Source: Phytoseiulus persimilis
Taxonomy: Eukaryota > Arthropoda > Arachnida > Mesostigmata > Phytoseiidae
DNA: 64,000 nt
Direction of reading: 5' to 3'
NCBI GenBank assembly: GCA_037576195.1
Contig: CM075103.1
Coordinates: 26,806,723-26,870,722, forward strand
Shown here: positions 23,201-38,000 of the stretch, piece after piece
Numbering within the stretch: the first letter of the stretch is position 1
Layout of the letters: every line of letters starts with the position of its first letter
The notes under the pieces: generated by a model
What the model was told of the DNA's origin: nothing
The model's database searches: none
What the model saw: the letters and a program-made list of their open reading frames with translations, nothing else
Position numbers and translations under genes: made by a program

Positions 23201-26200
23201 ACGCGACCGAGCTGTCGGAGCGTTCGAGCGAATTAAGAATCCATTAGAAAGCTCAAAACATCTACTCTGAGCGCTGTGCCAAGAATTGTGAGCGCTCCGC
23301 GATCTACGCGTTCGAGATAAGCTAAGTCAGAGTGGAAACATGTCGAGAGAAATCTATCGCGAAATTTCAGAGGGAAGGGGGGGCGGGGCACGAATGGACA
23401 AGCAGTGGAGCAATATTTGCGAATAGTTGCGGATCCATGGCGCGGTGGGATGGTGCAATTATCATGGAACCTGTTCTCGGAGGAAACGGGCCCACCGCTA
23501 TGGCGTTCTCGAATTCCTCGTCATTGGAATTCGATTAGAAATCCGCGAGAGAAGGCCTAACGGGTGTTCCTCTTCTACAGAACCATCAGTCGTAGCAGAT
23601 ATACCGGAACCAGAAAAAACTCATGGCGTTGCCGAAAGATTGAGACGCGACCGTTGTCGATTTTCCGCACAGCACGCGCTAGATATTCGACGCCATGTGT
23701 GTGGCTCGCCGTTACATTCTATTTTTTCTTATTTCCTATTCGTTCATTTCATTGATCTTCCATTCCTCGGTTATTCGAAAGCCATTGCCATACGTTAGAG
23801 TCGTACGTCATACGAACGCCTGAGAGTTTCCAGCTGCACCGCGCGGCCGCCCGCCTGAGCCCACAGTATAGCAGATCATCAGCGAGGTGCGGGGGTGGTT
23901 TCGCTTCGAGTTGTCCGACGGGTTGAGGAAGGAAAGAATGAATACCGTTTGATCACACAAAACGCGGTTTGTTCGGGTACAAGGCCGAATCGACGCCTCC
24001 TCCACACGCCGTTTAACCCACAGTATAGGAGCGAGTGACTCCGGGGCTTCTTCGGATCCTGCGTTTTATGCTATCGTACTTGGATCAACCGCTCCGAGCA
24101 ACGAGTTTCCGCAAGTTGTGTGTACTCTTGGACGAACGACCGTGATTTCTGTCAGTATTCAATGGAAGCATTGAAGTCTTTTTGCAACTGTTCTTCTCTC
24201 CATTGGAGTCATCATCGACTCTGTCATCCCAACAATAAGGTGTTGCTACACTGGTCCAGGTGGTGCAAACTTCCTCGATGGGGGCGCAGGAGCTCGAGGA
24301 CGCGTGCTCAGACGTAGCCGAGTACCAAACAGGGCAGTGTCTCCGAAGACGACGTCGATGATTGGTGCGGCAGCGACTTTGCTTTAATCCGCCGTCAGCG
24401 CCACGAAGATTGGCTTGCTTCGTAAGCGTCACAATCGGGTCATGAGGTGTAGTCGAAATCCAACTCTGGATTTGGAAAGTGTGCAAAATTTATCTATATC
24501 AGCCGTTCAAGCACACAACCATTGAGGCGGCGAAGCCGATCGGACAGACCAGTTGACAACGTCGGAGGCGATCGTTTTTTCTCGTTCGCCGTTGTTAGAG
24601 ACATCGGAGGGTTTCGGAGAAATGTTCAATTAGAATGAGGTTAAGCTTTTTATTGACTGCCGCAATGACCCCGGTGACATCCACGAGAAGCGAAGGAAAA
24701 ATCCTCACGAGAATCGCCAAACAAAATCAGATCGCGCGGGCAACTCACAAATACGACGGAGACGACGCCGGAGGAATCAAGCGAAGTGGAGTCGAAGACC
24801 AAGAACGAAACTTCTTGTGACGTTGTCTCCAGCAACGGCAGTGCGGCCAGTCCGACTCCACGAACAGAGCTGTTCGATGAAATAAAGGTAGCAATGTGAG
24901 GCGCTGCGGAAACGGATACATATAACGGATATAGGACTCAGTCAAGAGACCAAAGCTGTTGTCTAGCCAGTTCGAGGTCGGAAAATAAACGAACGGTTCG
25001 GGCTCAAAGATACGGAGGAGAAAAGCGTCATAAACAGGGATGATAACGTTCTATGAAAAATCAAAGCATGTTTCGTATTCTGACAACAATCTCGGTGAAT
25101 AATTTCTGCGGAAAACCCTCCGGTAAAATGCATAGTCGAACGACCGCAGCAGCAATTATCGACAAGGGCAACAGCAGGGAGCGAGCAACGGAAGCAGCGA
25201 TGAGTTACAACCAGAACCGTACACCCAAGCATCATACATCCATAAACTGGTTAATCCTATTGAGTTCGATGGGAAAATTGATAAATAACGCTCCCAAGTG
25301 CGGGACCGGATCATAACCGTGAGAGCAAACCAGAGTACACGACACCATCAAAGAAAGTTGACCACAAGAACAACAACGTGCACTCAATGCATGCGAAGTG
25401 TTGCTCACTATTCGCTCGGCTACCGACGACAACAACTCAGAAGTGCGACAATGAAGGCATCAGATCAGTTACAGTCTATGGTCAAAACCGACCAAGTCAC
25501 AAAACAAGCGACAGACACAATGTTAAACAACAATAACAATGATAACTTACATTTGGTGACTTTCGGTTCGGTGTTCGCAGGTCCCTTTTGGGCGTCACCT
25601 GCGGCCAGCCGGCCGGCGTGAGAAATCCCTCCGCAGATCCAAGTCACGCAACATTTTGAACTTGCTAGTTTGAATTTGAGCTGGCGAGCTTGCCATCCGT
25701 GATGGCTCCGCGCTTCACTTCTCCAATTCCGCCGTTTCGCTATCAAATTGCATTATGCGCAGTGTCGGTTTAATGTAGAAGAATTAGCGACACTTTGAGC
25801 CAGTTCTCAACAATTCCCTCTGGGTGGGACAGCTGACGACTTCAGTCGACGCCGTCTTCCCCTCGTTCATTCAGTTTTTCCCAAGGAAGCTTCCGACGGC
25901 CGTCACGTACTTGAGGCTCGAGCTGAAGGATCTGCCGGAGGAAAAAAGTGCATTTCCACTGAAGTTATTCGTCGCTGTTTACGTAGCAGAACTCAGTAGC
26001 TCGTGGGTCAGTTTTTCCACTGATAATCTGGCGATTTTCCAGTTTTTACCCCAAGTTCCGCGAAGTTACCTCGACCTCACTGTGGACGAGGCGAGCGAGA
26101 CTTGGGGACAAAGGACGGTAGATGTCTGTAGAACAACTAGTTTTTGCTTTGATTGTTATGATTATTATTTTATTGCTTTAATTCTCAGTCCCTGAGCCGT

Positions 26201-28990
26201 AGCACGCTAACAACGCGGCACACAGAGAGAATAATCGAGAGCCACGAAACATTGTCGACGATAAAATGTCCAAGAATACCCGAGAGATATTCCCACGGGA
26301 TTCCCATGCGAATCGGAGAATATTCGATCAAAAGCCGAAACCACCGAAAAAAAGCATCCGCGCGCACACACAGATTTTGAGTCACTCAAAGTCTAGCACG
26401 ATTCCAGCGCGGAGAAAGATTCGTGAAAGAAAACACGAAAATGACAAAAATAGCAGAATTCTAAATCCTGTGTCTTGGAAGACTCATCGATTCAGTGGAA
26501 CAAGGAAGCAGCGTTATTAAGGGAACGATTCACGGCGATACATCATGAAAAGCGAGAGTTTCCATTATCGGGAACGGAGTCACAAGCCATCACATTACCC
26601 CGAGTATCCTCCCTCGCCTCCCACTTATTCTAGTTCCAGGGAACGAAACTTCCCCCAAAACCTTTCAGAGCCGGGCTCGAGCCACAGGCTGCGCACCGCT
26701 CGAATCACCGACGTGCCCTCACGGCTCGGAAAACAGATTTTCATCCGCGAAGCTGCGAAGAGCGGTATCGTCTCAGCTGATCACCGATCAGATTGAATGA
26801 TCTGAAGCAGAGTGATCTCGATGCTCAGCGGTCCTATCGCCGACGTCGCCAAATCTCTTGGACCTCTGGGTGGCAGCCGTCCCAAATGAGTGTCATCCGT
26901 TGATTCCAACCTCTCACAGAGCTTCGTCGACAAGCATCCTTCGGCCAATGAACAGCAAGTGTCCGATTGACGGAAACGGATCATGAGGGCAAGCTCAACC
27001 AATATGCGCGCGCAAAAGGTGCGAATACAGTACTTCTCAGATCAGCGTTCTGGCACTTGGTAGCCGGAAGACGTTCCAGTGTGTCAAATTTCTCTTCTCA
27101 ATGAGGCTCCCTTGGAAGACTCTCAGATGTTCAAACAAGACAATGCAGAACCTCGACTTTGATGGGATGACTCGAAACATGAGTTCATGGTTCTCGAGAA
27201 GGGCCCAAAGCTCCCGCAGCGGGGATCAGCTACCGTTGGCGCTGCGATCGAGCAACAATATAAGGGCCCGGAGCATGATAATTGAACTGAAACATGATCT
27301 TACTTTACGAAGTGTTCTGAAGCGGAATCGACGACCTTCTAGAAGCAGCAGACCCAACCGAGTCTGTTCAGAGCGCAAGACTTGCCTGAAGTTGCCGCCG
27401 AAATCTATCGCGATCAACCCGATCCTGGATGCCCGGTGACGGCTGGAATCCAACTTCGATCGATTCCGGTCAATAAAACGTATCAATCATAAACTCACTC
27501 GTTTTGTGTCTGACCCCGGCGTCCAACGGCCACACCGCCCTTTCCGCCCATCCCCTCAAGAATCTCATCATTACCTTCCCTCAAATATTCGTGGGGAGAG
27601 AATTATCGCTTCTATCAATTCTGATTCGAAGAATGGCAACGGTACTGAGAAACGCCAACTACAACCACCGCCACCATCACCGACATCAACAACAACTGAA
27701 GAAGAAATCCCCGAAGGACTTTGTGATAATTTTGAAGACTTATGCGTCTTCGGCGACCGGCAGTCGAAAGCAGTGACAGACATACGGAACGATTGGCTGC
27801 ACCGCTCCGCTCCGCTTATACTTACGTCGCCATCGTCAACGACGGCGCGCGCGCGCGCAGGAGTATGCTGTGCGGTCGAAACAAGGATTTCGCTTTCAAT
27901 TCCGCCCCCTTGCCAAGCCAGAGCACATCTGCATAGCGTAAAATATCAGTGACATGTTTCTTCTAGAGCAGTATCACCCAATCGGGATTCGCACGACCTT
28001 AAAACTAGCTGAAAACACGAACCGCGTTACCCTGTTCTCACACGGCTCCGATCCGAGACAGGCCCTGGCTCGCGTGGTCGCCAGGCCGAGGCGCATGTTT
28101 TTCTCGATCGATTCGAACCAACGACTCATTGGGTGGAAATTCCGTGAGCTGAGCAGGTGAGAACGAAAAGGATCCGAGTTTCGTTCGAAGTGAAGCCCGG
28201 GGAGTTGACTGTGCCTGGGCTGGAAGATCCTATCCGAAAATGTGCTTCGGCTGCTGGTGCCGTTCGATGCAGCTCCCCCTGATGATGATGAGGATGATGA
28301 TAGTGATGGTGACGACCTTGCTCTGAATGATACATTGATACTTGTGCTTGCGTTCAGCTCAGCTCAGTCAGTCAGCTAGTTGTTGGTCGCTTCGTCTGTC
28401 GGTCGGTCTGACTGTCTGTCGGGTTCAAGGGTCACGGTGATACGACGTAGAGGAGGCCAACGGAGTCGTCGAACAATGACGATCAACGAAGAGCGCCCAT
28501 ACACACGACAACAAACATTAAACAATGCATCACTATTTCACGCTTAAACCGCAAGCAACACATGGACGAGCATGAGGTGAGGAGCGGATGAGCGACGGAA
28601 AAACGAATGAAAAGAACAACCAGTTACAGAGCTCTAGTAGGGACAGATTAAGGCCTTCGATAAATGCTTGCGGCTCGTTGAGACAAGTAGCATCACACAA
28701 CGACGCGAATCGCTCATTCCGACTCCGCATTCTCCTCACACTTGATTTGCTTGTTATTGATGGCGATGTCCTGATCGATGGGTCTATCGTAGCCGTGGAC
28801 GTGGTCTCTCGACACACGTTGCGAGCGTCGGCAAGCCTCCGAATGTAGACGCCGATGAGAAACATGGTTTGCACGGCTAAGAACAACGAGATGAGTCGGC
28901 CTCTGGCACAAGCCCGACCCGTTCGACGATCTCGTTGGTGCGCATGATAGAACGCTACGGGCTCAGATGAGCTGAGGCTGCCGTATTCTA
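20203..28990. other. Gene-poor stretch, possibly intronic
   Basis: No recognisable protein domain appears on either strand. A minus-strand frame at 20,448-20,729 has an acceptor-like start and a possible phase-0 GTGTCC donor, so it might be an exon upstream of the one ending at 19,768, but this is weak. Positions 21,503-22,061 are open for more than 130 codons in three frames. There are GGTC/GGCT-type tandem tracts near 22,980-23,080 and 28,350-28,430, a GATGAT tract near 28,275 and a (CG)n run near 27,845. Confidence 0.45.
21830..21841. promoter_or_regulatory. Perfect NRF-1/EWG-type palindrome
   Basis: CGCGCATGCGCA matches the full YGCGCATGCGCR consensus for NRF-1/erect wing. Chance occurrence of this 12-base pattern in 64 kb is low but not negligible. 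No transcription start can be assigned next to it, so a regulatory role is inference. Confidence 0.4.
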
Positions 28991-28995
28991 CTCAC

Positions 28996-29076
28996 GGCAT
29001 TTGAAATACGCTTAGGATCGGCACGACCAGCCTCTTGAGGCGGCTCGGAAGTCGGAGCCAGGACAGTGTCACCCAT
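28996..29076 (-). CDS. First coding exon of an unidentified minus-strand gene
   Basis: On the minus strand an ATG in a very good arthropod start context (ATCAACATGG) opens 27 codons beginning MGDTVLAPTSEPPQEAG and running, at the end of codon 27, straight into a strong donor GTGAGT at 28,995-28,990. The junction is phase 0. The peptide is short, acidic and proline-containing, like the disordered N-terminus of many proteins, and it cannot be assigned to a family. The next exon was not fixed. One acceptor about 90 bases downstream (after GCTTGTGCCAG) opens a 62-codon frame, but other choices are possible. The surrounding 20 kb is gene-poor, so this may be a long gene whose introns fill the region. 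Confidence 0.45.
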
Positions 29077-29079
29077 GTT

Positions 29080-32000
29080 GATAACAATAACGCGGCCGTT
29101 CATAGTGAGCCACCAGACAACAAAGTGGACCTGCAACGGTGTTGAATTCTATAGCCAAGAATCCAACACTAATCGCCTCTCTCATAAACGCTCATCTCGT
29201 TGGTTATACCCAGAGCCTGTATGTTTGCGCGTGAGTTGTTCCTGGGTTTTGTCGTGTTTTTCTTTCTGTAATTAATGCGGTCCGAACATGGTGTCACCGT
29301 GCTATGAGCGAACGAGAGAACCGCAACAGAATCGCGGAGAAGCAAAAAAAGCGGAATCCCTAAACGCTACCGTTTAGCTCGGAAGTCTGCGCGACACGAG
29401 CCAGCACAGCTGAACTGAGACAGAAACGAGTTGTTGTTACCTTTAACCTCCGTTAGCAATTTCTGTCATGATTCAGTTTTTAGTTCGTTTCTTCATAAAA
29501 CCTGACGATGCAATGAAAATAAATATCAGAGAATGCCCGAGACCGACTGGCCATTGTCGCCCTTTCGCAGCGGGAAGTGATTCATTCCGAGTGAGGCGAC
29601 TGAGTGGATACATTCGAGAGTTACGATTTCAGGAATAAGGGGCTGAGATATGTTCACCGTTAGGAGCGTAGATAAGTCTCAGCATCGAGGAAAATTTACA
29701 AACGAGGACGTAACTCGAAAATCGGTCTCTGCGGGGTCCTCTATGCTGGGGTCCGACGGGAAAGTAGGAGCAAATGCACTGGCTTTGACCCTGGCAATTC
29801 GAAGTATCGAGGAGAAATCAGGAGTCGATCCATGCTCGGGAACGAGTCGTTCAAGAAAGGCAAAACGGAATAGATGGAAGTGCATGACTGCGCAAGGATC
29901 ATAACAAGTGTGAAAACAGCATTGTGAACGAAGAAGCGGAGCGCATGCGAAATTTGACTCTCCTCCGCAAAGGAACCACAACTTTGATCTGGAGCGAAGA
30001 GAGTGCTCGATGCTCGAAAGAGTTCCATGGATCCACGGTGGATTTGATCCGAAAGTAAATAAACTGCCAGGTCAAACCGCTCCCGCCGCGCGTATTTTCG
30101 GCTACCGTCAAATTAGTCGCGAGCTTTTTGACTCGCCGGCGAGCAGGTTGGCGAACGAGCTGACCGTTCAGCCACAAAACTAAAAACGTAACAACCGCCC
30201 TTGTCAGTGACGATTTTTTCTTCCGTTTTCCTTGCTCTTTCTTCTCCTTTTCCAAGACTAAACGTGTTTTTTTTTTGAAGTTCGCCTCCGCTACAATATG
30301 TATGTGTGCTTGGTTGTTCGTAAGTGCGCGAATCTACGGCGGGTCTCATTCCTTTTCTGTCCGCTCGTTGGTCAAACCGTCCGTCCGTCCTCTCCTTCTG
30401 CTGTCCGTTCGTTTGTGTTTCTGTGTGTGTGTGTTTTTGAAGTTTTTTCATTGCCTTGTCTCGAATTTGTTTTTGTCACCGCAGTTTTCCTTCCGCCGTG
30501 GCTTTCGCACAGGTACAGAAAACCACGTTAGTGCATGCATTCCGCCAGCCTGACGTTGTGTTGCGAGACGTCGGCCTCGTCGGCGCAATTTCAGATTTGA
30601 AACAGTTGAGGAAGACCAGTGTTCCGAAAGAGAAAAGTGGCATTCTTCGGTCTCAAGATACGTAAATCCCTTCATTTTTGGACAAATGAGTCGATTTATC
30701 ATCTTCGAAGCTCGATTTCAACTCCCATTCCTCTCCTGCAGCTAGTTCAGGTCAATTCATCACTGATACTTCTGTTTTCCGTTTATGATAAAATAGAGTC
30801 AGGGTTATAGCAGAAGATAACGCACGAACTTTCTCCGATAGACACGCGGGAATCGGGGAAGTCAAAGAGTAAAAAAGAGCAGAAAGCCAGCCGCCACAAA
30901 ATAAATTCATCGGAAAAGTCGTCTTTCCAACAACGAGTCACCAGTGTCACGAGCTTCCATTGAATGTAGTTTGCATTCTTTCCATAAGTGCGAATACACG
31001 ATTGCCATATGTTATACCGACGGGTTATTTTTTTTCTCAGCTCGCTATTCGGATGACTGTACGTCGGACACTTGTCGCGAAGTATGTCTACTTGCTTGAC
31101 TGGGTGACCGGTTCGCTTGTTCTGCCTTTTTCCCGAAGATATACGGCCCCATCCGTTGCGTCTCTTGCGATGCTTGCCAACCGCAAGTGTACACTTAAAA
31201 GATGACGAGTCACATAGGAATGACTGTGTTAGACCTGGAAATGGTGACGAAGCTGAAAACTCGATTCATTGCTTCTCGAGGATGAAAAACAAGCGTCATT
31301 TTGGGAGCCGGTGTCCTCAACTGTGATCTGTCTATTTAGACTGGGAACAAGCTTCCCACGATTTCCTTGAATTATGATACGGGTCGCGGAACGCTCGATT
31401 ACCGGAAACCATCGTCATACGCACGCAGCCCCGAGGAAACCACCCTCGGATACAATCAACGACACCTCATGATCTCGATCGCTGGAGTCTGAATATCCAG
31501 TGCTGGCTCTGAGTCGCTAGCCACCGTCGATACCCCGATCGGCGGGCATCACCCGCCGACTTTCAACCATCGCAGACTGCGAGTCCATCAGAAACCCCAA
31601 TCAAGTTTAGGTCGCCAAAGCCGCGAGGCATGCGCATTCGTGCGCCTATCCGACAAAACGTGTCCACCTATTGTGTCTCAATCGGAATGCCACATGCTCC
31701 TAGATCCGTTTGTTGAGAGTAAGCAATTTCATTTGAAGCAGTCAATGTCGCTGGTGACGGCTGCGTTCGATAAATTTATCGCGTTTTTTCATCTGCTTCC
31801 CTCTCTTCCTCAGCTCTTGGAATCTGGAGGAAACCTTCAAGCGATGCAGCGTTGGTCAGAGCTCACGCGAAAGAAGTTGCCAAAAGTCCGTCAGTTGGTC
31901 AGACGTCGACGGAGTATTGTTGCTCGCGGGCCATGTTGTAGCAGTTGTCAAGTCAGGAGAATGGATTCAGAGATGACCTTTTTGGGGTGGGCGTGAGGAT

Positions 32001-35000
32001 GGGGATTTCTGCTGTCGGATCCTTGACTCTGAATGCATTGTTATGAATAGCGTTGTCCACATAATGCCATCGGACGCCGGACCCATAAATTGAACGGTAG
32101 AAGTGAAGACAGAACTCGGTGCTATCGATTGAAACTAATGAAACAGATGGAGCTCTAGCTTGCGGGGAATTGGGAAACGTCAAGGGCTGTAACAAAAACA
32201 TTGAACTTCCGTGCGCTTCTCCGAACATCTTCTCGGGTGTGACGATCGTAATTTCGGCAGATTCGATGGTGTCTGGATCTGGTTGGCTGATCATTCCATG
32301 GGAAAGCAGAGCTCATGTATGTCGAATTTTAGGTACATATATTGACAGTAACGAGCTAATTTTCATCGACAGTGTCAAGCTTTCGATCGCATACTTGTTC
32401 GCTGTTTCTCAGCCACGACTCGTTCGCGGTTCTTCCATAAAGAGGGGACGAGCTGGCGATGAATTGCGATGCGTCCTCCATCTGCGTCCCACGGGAGAAA
32501 CCTGAGATCGATCTGCAATCGATTCGATATGACTCGGCGACCGGGATTAGCATTGCGGGCGGGGCAGAGCTTTGAAGGGGCTCGAGATGTCAGTCGTGCG
32601 CGGCTTTAATGAGCGCGCTCAGTAATCAGCCCGCCGATTGCTGAGCATTCCGAGTCAACAGCAAAAAATCTCTGTCAAAACGCAGCTTTTTGTCGCTGAT
32701 GCGATCCCGGAGCCAAATTCAAGTCAGCCAGTCTAGCAAGCGGCCGGGGACTTTTCATTGTTGCTGTCGTTGCTGTTTGCTGTTATATTTGTCTGTAGCG
32801 GCATCTGAAGTGATGTCGAAGCTCACCGCGTGAAGCCGCAGGGGGTGAAACGAAGACACCGACTTGAAGGGCGTGATTAAGTGCTTATTCTTCTTTACGT
32901 ATCTTTCGCATCCGAAGGAAGCTGGCTTGCTAGCGCACAAAACGGCAGGGACAGATGGATGAAAAAGAAGTAAAAGGAGGAAAATCCGAACTTGAAAAAG
33001 CGATCATTGGGTGTCACCGTCGCCTTCGGCAAGATGGCGCGACGATACTGTTTCCGTTCAACGCCAACACTTCCCAAGTTGTGAGAATCCAGCCTCGTTG
33101 AGGTGGATCCGCAGGAAATCTCTCTCCTGAGCTGGATGTCCTGAGAAAGAATCGTAATGGGACCGGCAATCGGAGCATCGCGTGGAAAGTCAGTCGTGTG
33201 ACTTCCTAGTCCGCACCGAATTGACCATCATTTAACGCCCCCTCAACCGGAATTGCGTTCTCGGGAGCCTCTTAACTCTCGATTTCTCGGAATTGGTATA
33301 ACAACTATCATACGCAGTACAGCGGCTGGAGGTATTTCTCTTTTCGTCGCATTCCATTTTTATTTTGATCGGACAACTTTTGATTGACCTTGCCCATAAT
33401 GTCTCCAATGTCGTCGCTGAGATAGACGTTTTTCCGGGTGTAATAACGTTGGCAGACTTTTTTCACGCATTCTGGTTCTTGGACACCAGGCGTCCAGTCA
33501 AGGAGCCGGTCGATCGGTCAGTCCAACGTCACCTTGTGTATGGTGTCTATATACACCGCCGTTGTGCATGTTTGTGCGCGTGGATTTTTTGTGTCTATCT
33601 CTATCAGCGTTCTTGCATCTGTCCCCTCTTTTTGTCTCCGTTTTTGTGTGAGCCCCAGCGGCTGTCCGCTCTGGAGAGATGTTATTATTTCAGTTATTCC
33701 CTCACTTTGAGCTGTCCGCGCCGACACTGAAGTAGAATCGCTTCATGAAATGTAACGGAAGGGACATCTCGACAGACTATCAGCGGACCAGGCCCCTCCG
33801 ACTCCGAAACTATACAATTCACCGGAGTCAGGGGAGCTTTTTGAGAGTTGAAATTTCCAGAAATTTCTCGCCACGATGAAGTTTTTCCGAGAGCTTTCCA
33901 AGAACACTGACGAGCTGGACAGATGTTGCACGACCCTATTTCGAGCGGAACAGAATTTTCGCATGAATTTCGCGACTGCTGGTGGAGTTGCCCCCTCTTG
34001 CGTCTTCCTCTTCGTTTTCCGTTTTCACGCTTTGAATTTCCACCCACTCTCCGTCGTAATACAAAAAGAGCAGTTATCGGTGCTCGAGCTAAGAGGGGGA
34101 CGGTATCCGGTTTGATGCGTTATGCCGAACGCCAGACGCTCACACACAATGGAAAGCGACGTTTAATTACGATGCGGATCGGGTACGCGTTGTGTTGAAG
34201 AGAACGGAAGGGAAGACGACGAGGAAAAACTTGCGATGAATACTGAGCTTGAAAATGTGGCGGTGGCAACGGCGGTGGCAGCACGCTGGAATGCCGCCCC
34301 CATGAATCCCATAGTTCACTTCGCGGTCGGTTACGTGGCGACCATCGGAGCTGGTGATGATGATAGCTACGGTAGTGATATCCTCAACGCCCAAGTGTTC
34401 CGCCCAGTTGGAACAAGAAGGCCATCGCGAGATTCTCTCCTCCTTCCAGTCGGAGTCTTCTCTGAAGGCAAGGGCGAAAGCGAAAGAGCGGGCGAGCAAG
34501 CCAACGGTTAATTTCATTCTTCTTCCGTCGAAATGTTTTGACCGAACGTTCGACCGTTAAACCGCCTATGCGATCCCTGTGGATTCCCGTGGTCATTTTG
34601 TCGTCGAACCGTCGAAGGTGGGATGCACTTCAAGGCTCATTCTCGCGCCTGACGGAGTCTGATGATTATATGAAGGTGTGGGTGGATCGGGTAGGGACGA
34701 GGTCAACAAGAGGGTGTCTAACTAGGGTGCTCGTGGGGGAATAACTCTAGAGGTGTTATCAGACGAAATAGAGAAGAATTGACAACTGAGGAGGCTAAGG
34801 AGTTCTGAAGGCTTCGGGTAGCAACAGAACCTGAATGAGGCTGAGAAAGCGTGGGGAGATGTATGAAGTGGAGGAAGGAAAGATGTCGAACGAAAAGGAG
34901 AGCGGTCGAGACCGAGAGCGGCTATGTTTGAGGGAATCGAATGTCGATTCGAACTTTGAGACGAGAAGGTGTTCCGACGTTGAATGAATCTTACGAAGAC

Positions 35001-38000
35001 AACTCTCGCTTCTGAGCGTGAATTCAGAAGCATTAGAAATGTCCTTTGAGATGGGCGGCGATCGTTTCTGGATTACTTGAGTTGCGACTCGGGCCGTTCT
35101 TGTGAGGAGGTGGGAGCATAGCAAGCAAGAACACCGAAAGGCGGACGATAACGATACCGGAATACGTTGACATTCTCAAGGAAGACGCCTCTTGTGGAAC
35201 ACTGCGAATTCGATTGTGGCCCTGCATGGCGAACTTTAGAAGTCGACGGATCAAACTGTGAAATGTGGGATCCTCGTGAAAAGCCCGCAGATCTAAGCCT
35301 CATTTCGATTTCGGTCTCGACGATGTCATTTTCTGCAAGGCGATATTCCGGTTGGGAGAGAATCGACGACCAAGCCTTGGCCTATCGGCTTGAACGATGT
35401 TTCTGTCGGGTCTCTATGGCAGGTTGCGACTCTCAGACTCTCTCTCTTTTATGGCTTCCATTTGCATGCACGAATGAATGTGATCGGGCAGAGTCAAGTT
35501 ATGTCACACACAACAGGCGAGGATCATCCCGCGAACCGCTTGAGTTCTGGCTTCGGACTTGAAAAAGCAGAACGAATTCAGACGTCAAGGTTTCTGGTAT
35601 CGAGCGATTCTATCAATCAATTAAAAGCACCATGGATCATGTAAAGCGTGATCCACAGCGGACGTTACTCGATGCCATTGAAGAGATTGTAACGGCTCGT
35701 TAATCTGCTGCTGGAATAACTTGGTCACTTTACGGGGTTTTGACTCGCCATTATGCTCGTAAAAATGGTGCTCACAGACAACGAGCAAACAAACAGCCCT
35801 CAAGGTCTTCTCGATGCTGGAACCTACTCGGCACAACGAGCAAGGGCCACGACATTTCAAAAAAACACACGAGAATACGGACTGTGAGCTTCTCGAGCTT
35901 CTCGATGACGAGTGTATTCCAGATTCATACAGTTCTGTCTCGGCAGGAGGTGCTACGTCCAGCAGGGGCGATCGGGTTCATCTGCGCTTTAATTGAAGCT
36001 GCTGAACTTGGTTCGCTGCCGAGCCCTCGAGCTAAGGTCGTGCTAACGAAAAATGATCGCGTCGGAGGTTTTTAGGGATAAGTCCCGTGACAATGGCGAA
36101 AAAATCACTTAATTGCGCTGCTCGAGTCGAAAAAGCCGACCCTTCTCCAATATGGAGGAATACAGCGCTCAGAACCCGGGGTTTGAACCTGAAGGGGCAA
36201 CCAGGGAGCGGCTCGGCGTCGAGACCGAACGTTTGAGATTTGCGTTACGTGGCACACGTGGAAAAGTTCCGGATGGAAGAGGGGAGAGACATGCTCCAGA
36301 GAAGCTCAGACTCCTGCAGGGTAGGAATCTTCTAAAAAAAAAGAGGAGAGAACCCCAGAGCTAAATGGACATTCCAGCTTCCATTAGGGCTGGCTCCGAG
36401 ACCGGGGTCAGAGGGGGCGACGGCAGCCAGGAGAATGGTTTCAGGAAGGAGAAGGAGTCCTCCGCCAGCAGGTTATATGAGGCAGTGTCGTCATTGTTTC
36501 GACCCGTGGCGATCTGGAGTGCGAGTGAGGAGGACGAGGTGGAAATATTGAATATTTCCTATTCGTGTGACGCAAAAACCGCGCTGAAAGAAGAATCGGG
36601 CGGAGGAAAGGAAATAGGACGAGGAACCGTCGGAACGAGGGGACCAGTGGAGAGAAGCGGGGCGGAGCGGGAATCAAAGGCGGAGAGGGGCAAACGAAAA
36701 ACGCCTGAGGAGAGCGAGGAGCCATAAACGCAAAACTGAATTTTACAAAAATCCACCTTATTCGAAGACGACGACGCGAAGCACCCAACCCCCTACGTCC
36801 TCTTTTCCCGCTACCCCCGCCGTCTTCCTCTTTTGGCGGTTTTTAGTTTTCATAAAAATACTCTTCTTGCTGTGTGCTGCCATTCCTATACCCCGACGCA
36901 TCGCCCCCTTTCCGCCCTCCTACAGCGTCTCGCCCCGATCCTCACCCTCGATTTCCCCTATCGCCTCCCCTCAGTTCTCTCCGTTCACAAAACCCCGGCC
37001 GGAAGAAAAAGAAGAGTGGGAGGGATGGAGGCTATCAAAAACTACAAAAATTCGCTTCACTTAAAAACCCCGCTTTGAGCTGCGTCGTCCCCCGAGTTCT
37101 TGCTCTGGACGGGACCGAGCGCAGGGACAAGGGAGTCGGAGGGGAAAACCAAAAAATCGGACCAGCCGCCCGGCTGGCTGGCTGGCAGGCAGGCTGGAGG
37201 GTTGGCTCTCTGTTCGGTCCTGAAAACGCTTTGGAAAAAACCTCCACCACTACCATGCTTGCCGCTGGTGGCGCTGCCGGAGAAAAAAAAAACTTTTTCA
37301 GCGAGGAGTTTTTTCAACTTTTAGTTCTTTGCCGTTCAGACAGGACGACAAGAAGCGGAAGAGCCTCCAACACACACGTTCGGCCAGCATGGTCGCTCGA
37401 TCGGTCATTGGCTGGCTGGCTGTACGGCAGTTCGTTCTGAAGGAGAATCTCTCTCGGTCCGATTTTTCAACATTTTTTTCCATTTTTTGCGCTTGGGCCA
37501 TCCTTTGGAACAAGCAGAGGCTGGAACGGTGGCCGCAGCAGCAGGCGCTCATGCTTTTCCGAAACCCGACGGACAGGCATTGAGGAAAAACTTCAACAGA
37601 TACTGGAAACGATATTTGGCAACATGAAACCTTGCGAGAGAACCGCGAAGACCAATCCGAGGTGAACTCCATCCCTAGCCTGTCAGACTGTGGGGTCTCC
37701 CGTCTCGGCCGGAAGTGATTCAATATCGCTTTGAACTATCAGTGCAGGCGTCTCCGGAATTCGCTTCCCCACAAACGTAGATTTATTTCATCAAGTGGCG
37801 AGAGGCATCAGGCTCTGCGCCCTCCTGACATCGGCATCGATGTTCCTGTTTGAGAATGTATGAATACGCTCTGGGCTTGTCCCAATAAGTCCCCGGGCAA
37901 CCTGCCCGAGCGTTCCAAGGGAACACCGTGAAATCACAACAGCCACCACCGCAACAGATCTCGAGAGTCATTCCGAATCGATGTTGGGAAAAGAGACGGC

